DNA from: Mesorhabditis belari
Lineage: Eukaryota > Nematoda > Chromadorea > Rhabditida > Rhabditidae
Assembly (NCBI GenBank): GCA_958450365.1
Contig: CAUEEP010000724.1
Span: forward strand, 558,001-622,000
Reading direction: 5' to 3'
Length of the DNA: 64,000 nucleotides
Notes under the pieces: generated by a model
The model's database searches: none
What the model was told of the DNA's origin: nothing
What the model saw: the letters and a program-made list of their open reading frames with translations, nothing else
Part shown: positions 1-13,000 of the stretch, piece after piece
Layout: each line of letters opens with the position of its first letter
Numbering within the stretch: position 1 is the stretch's first letter
Program-made: the position numbers and the translations under genes

Positions 1-1092
1 GAATTTTAGCGGATATAAACTTTTCTAGGCTAGCAAAATCAAGATCTGACTTTTGTCCTGATTCGAAAAAGGTTTTGAGATGTACTTTAAACAATTTCTA
101 CTGGATAAATCAATATTATCCAACCGATAAACCAATATTATCCAAAATCGAAAGCTTTCTTGCCTCACTAGGACTTGCCATGTAGACGCCCAAGCCGTGC
201 TCGGAGAAAACCGTCTTTTGAACGATTCTAGAAAAAAAATAACACGCGCACAACATAATTTTGATTCACTATCATCTAAAACAAATATAAATTAAAAAGT
301 GAAAGCTCTGACTTAGAAAAAGCGTAAAAATAAAGTAAAATAAAAATAAAGCAAATAAAAATAAATATAAATATAAAATAATAAATATAAAATAATAAAT
401 AAATAAATAATATATACTTTATAAAAAAAGAGAAGGAAGAAATCATAGAGAAATGCACAGTGATACTTAATCATACAATACATACTGAAATCAATAAGCC
501 AATTACTTACGGCAAAGAGCCACTAGATCTAAAGCATCGATACGTTTCTTGAATATGAAAAGCGACTGAATTTCTCGTATGTCGTTTGGGAGCAAGTTCC
601 ATAATCTAGCGGCTCTAACGGGAAATGAATTTGATAAAGAGGCATTGAAGGGGAAAGGTTTAAAGTTTCGATAATCAATGAAAGGAGATGCTGTAAAGTT
701 TTTAGTTCAAAAAAAAACACGCGCACAACATAATTTTGATTCACCATCATCTAAAACAAATATCAATTAAAAAGTGAAAGCTCTGACTTAGAAAAAGCGT
801 AAAAATAAAGTAAAATAAAAATAAAGCAAATAAAAATAAATATAAATATAAAATAATAAATATAAAATAATAAATAAATAAATAAAGTAAATATCCAAGG
901 ATACAAATATGCAAAAGAAAATATCAAATAAGTTTTCCAGATTAAAAAATAGAACAGCCAAGAACATTTTATACCGACGGGGAATTTCTTTTGCATCAAC
1001 CGTTAGTACGTTTGTATTAATATTTAATATTAATATTAATTGTATTAATATTTAATATATAAAAGCGAGATATAGACATCATAAAGTTTCAG
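1..1092. repeat. AT-rich repeat DNA before the first recognised exon
   Basis: Two nearly identical copies of an A/T-rich block (about 241-411 and 714-886, made of AAATAAA and AAATATAA words) lie in direct orientation around a reverse-transcriptase remnant. No RAB3GAP2-like exon was recognised here, so the missing N-terminus probably lies upstream. Confidence 0.7.
503..700 (-). mobile_element. Non-LTR retrotransposon reverse transcriptase C-terminal remnant
   Basis: The minus strand translates without stops to a tail containing FPVRAARLWNLLPNDIREIQ, then LFIFKKRIDAL and a stop at 505-503. The R-A-A-R-x-WN-x-LP-x-x-IR followed by F-K pattern is typical of the end of LINE reverse transcriptases. 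Only this tail is present. Confidence 0.65.
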
Positions 1093-4000
1093 TTAGAAAG
1101 AATTGAGCCGGAGAATGGCGGGAATTTCGGCTCGATCGTCATCACGGGCACTCAAAAGCCACCATCATTTGATCAATATGTCACCGCGTCGACTCAGGAT
1201 TTTACGGTAATCACTTAGCTTTTTAGATTCATGATTAGATACTTTTATGTTATCTGAGCTGAGCGGAAAGGTAAATAGTAAAATTCATGCTTAATGCTTC
1301 ATGCTTTATGCCATTTTTTACATGACGAGAAAATTCATGCCTTCATGTCGCACGAAAATTCAAGCTCACCAACCTGCAACTTTGAGTGCATCTCCTTGAT
1401 TTGTTATCTCCTCCGAATCGATGCTTTGACTGCTTTTCAGCAGCGAATAGTGTATCACTCCTTTCTTATACCACCAAATCGGCAACATGACCGTCTTTGG
1501 GTGAAGATCCGGTTTTGGAAAAGAAGTCGAATTTTCGCCCCTGTCTAACCATTCCGAATTCCGACTGTTCGCTCAAAATAGCGTTGTGGCGAATGTGTTA
1601 AAGTGATACTCATTGCTATAGCAAGCTCGCAGTAAGCCTGTTACAGCTTATTATGAAAATTAAATCAACAGTTCTAAAACGATTCGACATTTTACTATCA
1701 AAACTTAATTTAATAGTAAACCACAATATTATTGTGTAGTACAGTTATTGTGTACTGTTTTTGTACTACAGTACGCAATAATATTGTAGCCAAAAAGACA
1801 ATACAATTTTGTAACGATACTGTTTACATTTAGGGTTTTTCTAAAAAAAAATCAAAACTATTTCCAGAGACGAGTCGATCGTCCGGGATTGCCGAATTAT
1901 TCAACTTTGTTCATCACTCGACCCGATAAATATTTGGGGGATTTCGTGTGGCACGAGACTGGGCAAAAGAGTGGAGCGTGGGGGACTGCGGTGAATCAAG
2001 TCGCGAATAAGGTAAGGCAAAAGTTTGGGTATTGGAACCATATTGGAACCGTATCCGAACCATATTGGAACCATATTGAAACCGTATCCGAACCATATAG
2101 GAACCGTATCCGAACCATATGGGAACCATATTGGAACCGTATCCGAACCATATGGGAACCATATAGGAACCGTATCCGAACCATATTGGAACCATATTGG
2201 AACCGTATCCGAACCATATTGGAACCATATAGGAACCGTATCCGAACCATATTGGAACCATATCCGAACCATATAGGAACCGTATCCGAACCATATTGGA
2301 ACCATATTGGAACCGTATCCGAACCATATGGGAACCATATAGGAACCGTATCCGAACCATATTGGAACCATATTGGAACCATATCGGAACCATATTGGAA
2401 CCATATAGGAACCGTATCCGAAGCATATTGGAAGCATATTGGAACCATATAGGAACCGTATCCGAACCATATTGGTGTTCACAGGCTCGACAAATCTATA
2501 GCTTACAAACAAGTGCTTCAATTCAGGTCATACCTCATTTTGGCTTGAGGAAATTTCTCGGTTGGACAAAGGATGACACGAGGAAAACGTGGGCGATTGG
2601 GAGAAGTAAAATGTGAGTGAACAAGCTCTATGGCTTGTCTTTATGACTTGTATTATGACAGGAAAAGACTTGTATTTATCGACACCTGAAAATCTATAGC
2701 TTACAAATCTATGGCTTAAATCGACCTAACAAGATTCAAAACATCTAACTATCAAAGATAAACTGATTCACTAATCACTAATCACTAATCTCACAATCTT
2801 GTTAAACCAAAATATCTTTCAGGACTGCTTACACGCGAGGAATTTTGGGTGAATCACGAGTGGCTGAATGGTTAGTGAGAGCCCCAGACCGTCCACTCAT
2901 TGCCGTCGTCGACAATCATGCAAGAGTCCTACTGATTGATGTAAAGCTTTAGAACTTTTAATCTATAACGAATTTTAATCTACGAGGTTGGTGAATTGAA
3001 AACTGCCGGACTTTGAACTAAAATTTATTCAACATAACCATCATTCCAAAACCATCAATTCATTAAAAACCATCATTCGAAATAATTTCCATTATTATTG
3101 ACGACTTCTGCCCATTTTACAGGCAATTTGCGGATTCCTCTTTCGTAGTAGGATTTTGGTTTTGAATCGAAAAACTTTCAAAGCCAATTTTTGACTGCTT
3201 CTTCCGAATCGAAGTGTTCTCCCGCAAGCTCATTACTCATGCTCCGGAATAAATAGTAATCAAAAGGGGCGGCGGACTGTATGGGGAATGTGCCAAAAGT
3301 TCCCAAGCAAGGCTATTTATTTTAAAGCGAGTCAGTTTTGCAACATGAGAGCGCGCGTTGTTGTGGAGGGGAACGATCTTTGACTTGGAGGGCCTATTCT
3401 TCTTCATTTCTATTCTATTCAGGGATTCATTCACCTTTTCCAACTGTTCAGTGTATTTGATTGCATTAACGGTCGTCTTGTATCCAGCAACTCTCAGTAC
3501 ACCACTCCCTCCATATCCCAGAAAACGCAGAGCGTTGTCGTGGAGGAGAACGATCTTTGACTTGAAGGGCCTATTCTTCTTCAAGAAATGCCAAATTTAC
3601 GAATTTTCACAAAACTTGCATTTTAAGCGAAACTACTAAGTGTATCTTTTTGGAAATTTGGCTGTAAGCCTAATTTTTGATTCTCTACAACTTTTCCATT
3701 GACACCAAAATGGGTTTCTTTTGAAGAAAGTGCTCAAACTGTGACTTATGACAAGAGCCGGCAGTTTTCAATTCACCAACCCAATCAATTAAAAATAATA
3801 ATTAAAAAAGTAATTAAACAAATTGGGTTTAATTTCATTTTATTTTAAATCAATTTAAAGGAATTCTCTCTTGAAATAATAAAATTCTGACGACAGATGC
3901 CTTTCGAACCGTCTACCGTACACTTTGCCTTTCAGACGTTTCCGCGCCAAACGTCGGAAACTACCGTAACCCGGCCCAATAAAAGAGCCCCACCACCCCA

Positions 4001-7000
4001 GAATTTTTCAGTCTTTCGTCGTGTTTTATTTTTTCAGTCTTTGCTCAAGCTGTCACATATGACAATAGCCGGCAGTTTTCAATTCACCAACCCAATATAA
4101 CGAATTTTCATCTAATATGAATAGAACAATATTGATAATATTAACAAAATCACATATTAATATCTTTTTAAGTACAACTCCCGTCAAATCGTTCGAATTT
4201 GGAAAGGTTATCGAGATGCTCGATGTCTCTTTATCACGTCAAAGGTAGCTTTAGTGTTGCAGGGTGGCCAACATAATTTTAGGTACAGATAAAAAGCTTT
4301 GTGGGTAGATAAAGTTAAACTTTGGAGAACAAGCTTTTGCTTTAAAAACTTGATTTGATATCAATGAACAAGAAATTAACAATTAAAATTAAAACGATCA
4401 CCATTTTTAGCCATTTTAGCACGCTGTCAAGCGTTTAGGTGGCGACAAGACATGGGAAATCGGGTCGGATCGAATCGGATTGAATCGGATTGGGTCGGCT
4501 CAAAAGTTGACCCGACCCGACCCACAAAATTTGAATCTTCTGGTTGACTCGAAATGATCCGACCCACAAATTTTTTTATTTTCGGGTTGGAAGAAGAAAA
4601 GAATTGTCATTGTCAAAAGAAGAACAATATGGAACAATAAGAAAAGAAGTCATTGTCAAAAGAAGAACAATAAGAAGAACAAAGTCAGCAGACTGATTGC
4701 AAACGTTGCATGGTAATCGAGCAATATTCAACAATCAATGAAATCAATGGAAAACGGGTCAATCAATGAAAATGACCCGAAAAATTGGAATTTTCGGATT
4801 GACCCGGACCGATCCGACCCAAAAAATTTGAATTTTCGGGTTGACCCGAAAAATTTGAATCTTCGGGTTGATCCGAAACGACCCGACCTGACAAAGTTGA
4901 ATTTTGACTCGACTTGACTCGGTTGACTCGACTTGACTCGACTTGACCCGACCCGAACCCTCATGGTTTTCGAGTTGCACCGATCTGACCCGATCCGACA
5001 AAAGCTGACCCGATTCCCATGTCTAGTGGCGACCAAGTAAGCATCATCTCATCTCAGGCTTCATCTCAGGCTTTCAGAAGACTTTTCTTCAAACTTTCAA
5101 TATTTTATGCGATTTTAAGCAGGCTTTTGCTTCAAGGACAGAATAATCATTCGGATTGAGATCCGGCAAGCTGGGTGACCATTCAGAAAAAGAGATGAAA
5201 TCGGGAAACTTGGATTTGCAAAAATCTTGAACTTTCTTGACTTTTTGGGCCAGAGCCCCGTCTTGCTGGAATGTCTAAATTTGATTTGTCAAATGCTTTG
5301 GGGCTCAATGCAATCCGGCAATCAAAATTTCAGCTTTGAGGACATCGAAAGTTAATAATAATAGATAATAAGCCATTGCATCTATAATTATGAGCCACCC
5401 TGTAGATTGAAAATTTAGTATTTAACAAAATTTAGCAAGACGACAAAACGGCCCTCTTTCTGGTCATTCATGCGCCACGGAGGGATTTGATCGAAATTTG
5501 GAGTCTACAGGTTGGAGTCTACAAAAAATAACAATAAAAGTGCGGTATCAGTGGTACTTGAGATTTGGAGAAACAAGAAACACCAGTACCTCACTATATG
5601 AAACATTAATAACCAAGGGTTTACCCAAATCTCTAGTACTTATTGAGCTAGTCTGGAAATATGGTCCCTTTTGCCTACAAATTTGGTTCCTTTTGTCTAC
5701 AGCTAGTGAGAGTCAAGTCAGGGCTAGCTACCAACAGATCCATCCAGGATTGGCCTCTGGTGCAGGTCCACCAATTTTGCATCTTGCAAATTGCAAATTT
5801 TTTTTGCCTCAAATACATGTGTCGCAATGTCGCAATGTCGCAATTTGCGCACGCTAGTTCTGCAAAAGTTTACGTACGTCATGTTCACGTGCGTCATTTT
5901 CTTCTTCCTGATCATTAACTTCTCGGAATTGACAAAGTTCTGTTGGTTAGAATTGCTTCTGGTTAAAATTGCTTCTGATTAGAATTGCTTCTGGTTAAAA
6001 TTGCTTCTGATTAAAATAGCTTCTGATTAGAATTGCTTCTGATTAGAATAGCTTCTGATTAAAATAGCTTCTGATTAAAATAGCTTCTGATTCGTCTATA
6101 TTCAGAACGGTTTCCGCGTGTCAGCCCGTCACGTGCCATCGAATTCCCTCCTGTTGGATGGTGGTGGGGAAATGGTGCTGGGAAGTGGAAGTGCCGAACT
6201 CTCGTCGACAGCTTTTCTCTTTCTACTCGATGGTCGTTTTCTATCGATCGAGGTTCCATACATTTGTGCCTTGGTGAGAACATCGCACGAGGATCACGAC
6301 AAATTGTATCTAGCAAAGGTGAGTGAGGGTACGTTGTGCTCAAGTAAACACACTCCTTCTGGTGCACTCGATTCATTCTAGTATGCCAGAAAGGGTGAGT
6401 TTAAATGGTGCTTTTCAGTTAGATATCCGCAAAAATAACCTCTGATCATTTAATAATCAAAAATCGATCAATTGAATCAAAAATCGATCAAAATCAAAAA
6501 TAAACATCAAAAAAAGATCAATGAGGAATCCATGCCATAGCAATTTGTTGCAAAACCCGTAGAAATTGTAGAAATTCGTAGAAATTGTCCTTTCCCACTT
6601 CTTGTTGGACCATGAAATCAGCGAGGATATTCAGCGCGGATATTCAGCGGATATAGGAAATGATGTGCCGTGCCGCGATGCTTCTTGTTTCTCGATTTGG
6701 CCGATCCCTATAAACGCTCGATCGTCTGCGCGTGAATGGTAGGGTCATTCGGATTCAGAAAGTTGTACTTGTGATTGACTTGAGCGTGGGTAAAGCCGGC
6801 TTCCTCCATCTGCGATACGCTACGATACGGTAGTGTTGTATCCTCGCCAAAAATCGGAGTAAATTTGGGTTCCCGGCTCGATGCTTTCGATCAAATTCTT
6901 CAATCAAATTCTTCAATCCCTTCTTGTTGGACCATGAAATCAGCGAGGATATTCAGCGAGGATAGGAAACGATGTGCCGTGTCGCGATGCCGCGTGTCGC

Positions 7001-10000
7001 GATGCTTCTTGTTTCTCCATTTGGCAGGGTCATCTGGATTCAGGTCATCCGGATCCCTATAAACGCTCGATCGTCTGCGTGTGAATGGTAGGGTCATCCG
7101 GATTCAGGAAGTTGTACTTGTTGACTCAGGATTCGGGATTCAGGAAGTTGACTTGAGCGTGGGTAAAGCCGGCTTCCTCCATCTGTTGAGGCTTAGGGCT
7201 TAGGCTTAGGGCTTAGGCTTAGGGCTTAGGCTTAGGGCTTAGGCTTAGGGCTTAGGCTTAGGGCTTAGGCTTAGGGCTTAGGCTTAGGGCTTAGGCTTAG
7301 GGCTTAGGCTTAGGGCTTAGGCTTAGGGCTTAGGCTTAGGGCTTAGGCTTAGGGCTTAGGCTTAGGGCTTAGGCTTAGGGCTTAGGCTTAGGGCTTAGGC
7401 TTAGGGGTATCCTCGCCAAAAATTGGAATAAATTTGGGTTCCCGGCTCGATTGTTCAATCAAATTCTTCAATCAAATTCTTCAATCAAATTCTTCAATCA
7501 AATTCTTCAATCAAATGATGCTTTCAATCAATCGCTTCTAATAAGGTCTTGGCCGAGCGGCCGGCCGGTCGTCCAAGACGGTCAAATGCAAATTTTGCGG
7601 ATGTGTAACAGAAGTGATCGGAGGTTTATTTTTGCGGATATCTAACGGAAAAGAAGCGTTTAAACTCACCCTTTCTGGCATACTAGAATGAAATTGAATT
7701 CTGGAATGAATCGAGTGCAGAATTCGATTCAAAATCTAACTATAAAAAACGAGCTTCAGCTTTCCTCGGAGATTTTCACTGATCTCCCCAAATTCACAAG
7801 TGCTTTCGTGGAGTTGAAAACGATTCGCGGACGACGAGAACTTGTCACGAATTTGATGAATTCCATGAACTCATCCACTCAACTATTACAGTTCATTGAT
7901 GCTCTGGAAAAGGTTTTTTAGTTTTAAGAGTTTTTTTAATCTTATCTTCTTAATCAGAATCTTATCTTAATCCTAATAATCATAAATCAAACCAGAATCA
8001 AAATCAAAATCAAACTTTCTAACAATTTAGATCGACAGCTCAATCTCGATCAACGATCTTCTCATTTTCATTCGACGTTTATGCACAGATTATGAGAAAT
8101 TGTCAAGATGGACGAATGCGGGCAGATTAGCGAAGAGGAAAACCTTTTTAAAGTTGTGCCCAACAATGGAATTCTCAAAACTTCTTTCGCTGCACATCGA
8201 TTTTGAGAGGTGAACGATTTTGGGTACATAGAAAACACATAAAGCAACATTGGATAAAGCGGCCGGGTGCAGTGGCTTAGCTAAAAGTTCTAAAAAGGTT
8301 AAGATAGCTTTACGATTATGGTAGCTTTATAGGTATGGTATAAAGGTTGCGCATAAAGGGTGTAAAGATTACGGTAGCTTTAAGCTAGGATACAGTAGGT
8401 CTAGGATACAGTAGGCTTAAACTGGATACGGTAGGTTTAAACTGGATACAGTAGGTTTAAACTAGGATACAGTAGGTTTAAGCTAGGATACTGTAGGTTT
8501 GAGCTAGAATACGATAGCTTTCCGCTAGAATACGATAGTTTTCCGCTAGAATACGATAGTTTTCCGCTACGATACGATAGCTTTCCGCTAGAATGCGATA
8601 GTTTTCCGCTAGAATACGATAGCCTTCCGCTAGAATACGGTAGCTCATTCAAAAATACGGTGGCAGGCTTAAACTTTTAAACACACTCCTCCTCCTCCTC
8701 CTCCTCCTCCTCCTCCTCGTGCACTCAATCATTCCTTTCCAGTGCTCCCGTTTCCTCGACTCGATCGAGTTTCGCCGATTTTCTCGCAATCATCAACGCG
8801 CAAACGGGCTCCACCACTTCACAACTGAGGTACAGTAACAGACAGAATACAGCGCAATTATGGCGACACGCTTTTTCGCGTGTAACTCTGCGCAAACTCA
8901 TTCAATCTACTTACTCTCTTCTTTTTTTAAAAATTTCAAACGTTTTCTCCTTTTCACCATTTGTTCGAATAATAAATGAACATCTTGCTAGAGAAATTTA
9001 AATTTCAGAATTGGAAAGAATTTTTCTTAAAATTTGCTCGAAAGCTTTTTGCCGCTAAAAGCAAAAGCAAAAATTTTATTTCCAATTCTGAAATTTAAAT
9101 TTCTCTAGCAAGACGTTCATTTAGTATTTGAACAAATGGTGAAAAGTCAATGGAGAAAATGGAGAAAATGGAGAAAATGCTTTTAATTTGATAAAAAAGA
9201 AGAGAGTAAGTAGATTGATTGAGTTTGTGCAGAGTTACACGCGAAAAACCGTATTCAAATATCGCAAAAAAAATATATCGAGATATATCTAGAAAATTAT
9301 CGGACAAAGAATTGCATGCCTTCGCTCATTTGATCTTCGACGGGTTTATGCTGGGAAAGCAACCGTTCGATGAACTCTTTGGAGTACTTAACGAGCTCCC
9401 ATTTGATACGGTAGGTCAAAAGTACTGCATTTTCTAAAGATTCGATAATCTGGGAAGCTACCGTAGCCTTTCCTTCAGATTTTGCCTTATTAATTTTAAT
9501 CTCATTCGATGAGGAAGCAAACTTTGAATCGAATGGGATCCAAATTGAGTTGAACAGAGGAAATCTGAAGAAAAGATTACGGTATTAGGTTGGTACATAA
9601 GTCTTGATCATCTTTTTTCTACTTTCATTTATAAATGACAAAGACCTATGCCTGCAAAATGTGCCTTCAAAAAGTGCCTTCAAAAAGTGCCTTCAAAAAA
9701 GTGCCTTCAAAAAGTGCCTTCAAAAAGTGCCTTCAAAAAGTGCTTTCAAAAAAGTGCCTTCAAAAAGTGCTTTCAAATTATGCCTTCAAAAAATGCCTTC
9801 AATATATGCCTTCAAAAAGTGCCTTCAAATGCCTTCTTGTTCACTTTTCTAGCTTTTTAAGCCAATTTGAGTCCATTTCCAAGCAAATTCGGGTGCAAAA
9901 AAACTCGTTTTTCGTAGAAATACTTTAAAAAAGCCCTAAAAAGTCCGAAATTATCGGTGCAAATCGGGCTGGGGGTTACTTTCGGGTTTCTCGCCTGGCC

Positions 10001-13000
10001 CCACCCATTGCTCTTTCGTAGTAGGATTTTGGCTTGTGTATGAGACAAGTGTGAGACTCAAAAATGGAGGACTGGAGATGTCCCTGGTTGAGCACTTTCT
10101 TCAAAAGAAACCCATTTTGGTGTCAATGGAAAAGTTGTAGAGAATCAAAAATTAGGCTTACAGCCAAATTTCCAAAAAGATACACTTAATAGTTTCGCTT
10201 AAAATGCAAGTTTTGTGAAAATTCGTAAATTTCGCATTTCTTGAAAACCAGTTTTTGAATCGTTCTGAAAATTTCGATTTTAGCTTGATTTTTGATTCAC
10301 TACAACTTTTCCATTGACACCAAAATGGGTTTCTTTTGAAGAAAGTGCTCAAACTGTCACATATGACAATAGCCGGCAGTTTTCAATTCACCAACCCAAT
10401 CAATTAAAAATAATAATTAAAAAAGTAATTTAAAAAATTGGGTTCAATTTCATTTTACTTTAAATCAATTTAAAGGAATTCTCTCTTGAAATAATAAAAT
10501 TCTGACGACAGATGCCTTTCGGACCGTCCACCGTACACTTTGCCTTTCAGACGTTTCCGCGCCAAACGTCGGAAACTACCGTAACCCGGAGCCCCACCAC
10601 CACAAAGAATTTTTCAGTCTTTCGTCGTGTTTTATTTTTTTCAGTCTTTTTTTCTTTGCTCAAACTTTGACATATGACAATAGCCGGCAGTTTTCAATTC
10701 ACCAACCTAATAGCCTTCCAGATTATCCACCGTCTAGAAAACGTTACAAGAACTATATCTAAATATTAAAATCGATACAGGAAAATCTGGCGTGGCTCTT
10801 GTCCCAATGGTGGGTGCATTCGTCTGGTTTACCGACGCTGAGAGTCATCGTTTCACTGATACTCCTTGTAAGTTTATACTAATTTTAGCCTCAGCATCTA
10901 CTTGGCGGCGCAGGATTATGGCGACAACTTTTTCGGAAAAGTTGCTGACAAACGTCTGACTTATTACCAAAGTGTCAAGTGTTATATAGGAAAATAAAGC
11001 CCTGAATCTTGGCATTATTTTTCTACAAAGAACTTTCCGTTTGGAGTTATAAAATTGATTTTACAAGCTCTCGAATGAGCTCGAGTCGACCTCTCTCTGG
11101 CGATATGTCATTTTTAACACTTTTCTTAATAAACAAAATTGTTAATAAGTTTTCTCGATATTTATTTTGTGAAAAAATAAGAGTTAATATCATTTAATAG
11201 TAATAAGAATAACAGGAAACTGTTTTATTAAACTTTAATAGTCAAAATTGGAGTTGATTTCTGGGTTCATTTGGAAACTCTGCAAAACAGGGAAACTAGC
11301 TTTTTCAAATATTCATTTGACAAGAATATCTTGTTGTATAAGCTTCACTAGCGTTATATTTTTGTTAACAAGTACTTTTAAAATAAAATCTTACAAGTTT
11401 GTTTGAAGAAATCTCTTTCTAGTGTGTCAAAAAGTGTTAAAAATGACATCGTCGGAGAGAGGTCGACTTGAGCTCATTCGAGAGCTTGTAAAATGAGTTG
11501 TATGACTTCAATCGGAAAGTTCTTTGTAGAACAATGATGCCAAGATTCAGGGCTTTATTTTCCTATATAACACTTGGTATTTTGATAATAAGGCAGGCGT
11601 TTGTCAGCAACTTTTCTAAAAAAGTTGTCGCCATAATTCTGCGCCACCGCCAGCGCCACCATTAACGTATTTAAATAATAAAATCTCTATATCTATTACT
11701 TATAGATATTGAGATTATCTATTACGGAGATTATCTATCTATAAGCAATAGATATAGAGATTATCTATTACGGCCATCTGCCACAAGAGCCGGAGAGCTC
11801 ATTCGCTCCGACTTGAGCTCATTCGAGAGCTTGTAAAATCAATTGTATAGCTCCAAACGGAAAGTTCTTTGTAGAGAAATGTAGCCAAGATCAAGGGCTA
11901 CAATTCTCTATATAACACTTGGTACTTCAATAATAAGGCAGGCGTTTGTCAGCAACTTTTCTAAAAAAAGTTGTCGCCATAATTCTGCGCCACCGCCAGC
12001 GCCACCATTAACGTATTTAAATAATAAAATCTCTATATCTATGAGTTATTTAATATCTAAAGCGTATATTTTACAATATAAACTTTTTTAGATCACAAAA
12101 TTCATCAATCTTTCACCCAATTGCTTGGAGACTTTTGAGAAAGCTTTGCTCGAATGGTGAGTGGATGTACTTTGTGCTCAAATCTGTGCAAATTTTAAAC
12201 TTTCTTCTTCTAGCGCATCACTAGCTTTGAAAAGTGAAGAATTCAGTGCCCTAGAAAGGCTGCGTTTACAGATTTGAGCTTAAACTAAGCGAAAATTCGA
12301 CATCGAATCGAATCGAATCGAATGATCGAATCGTTTTTCAAATCGAATCAATACAACTCAATATTTTAGTGAAAAAATCGATCAATCGATTGCCCTTTAT
12401 GCTGTCTTGATCATGATTCGATGCAATCAAAGGAAAGAAATCATTGAAGAGCTTTCTGAGGCGAGAATTCACAATGAAGTCGTGAAAGAGGCACAGCCAC
12501 AAGATGTCAATTTGTTCTATCATGATGCTCAGTCAACGGTACGATCATTATAGTAAACACTTTTGCCCTCAATTGAAGCGTTTTCTAAAGGAACCTAGTC
12601 AAAGCAGTGCCGCCAAAACAGCGCCGTTCAAAGCAGCGCCATTCAAAACCGCGTCGTTCACAGCAGCGCCATTCAAAGCAGCGCCATTCATAGCAGCGCC
12701 ATTTAAAGCAGCGCCATTTAAAACAGCGCCATTCAGAACAGCGTCGTTCAAAGCAGCGCCGTTCAAAGCAGCGCCATTCAAAACAGTGCCGTTCAAAACA
12801 GCGTCATTCAAAGCAGCGCCGTTCAAAGCAGCGCCGTTCAAAGCAGCGCCATTCAAAACCGCGCCGTTCAAAACAGCGCCATTCAAAACCGCGTCGTTCA
12901 CAGCAGCGCCGTTCAAAGCAGCGCCGTTCAAAGCAGCGCATTCAAACGGCCGTTCAAAACAGCGCCATTCAAAACCGGTCGTTCAAAGCAGCGCCGTTCA

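Noticed and set aside
2025..2616. Open frames of 80-200 codons on both strands
   Set aside because: They are translations of the GGAACC minisatellite. The unit has no stop codon in several frames, and the region is an intron of the RAB3GAP2-like gene.
3897..4100. A 67-codon frame starting [13 protein letters not shown]
   Set aside because: It is part of a repeated mobile-element segment found three times. No protein family was recognised.
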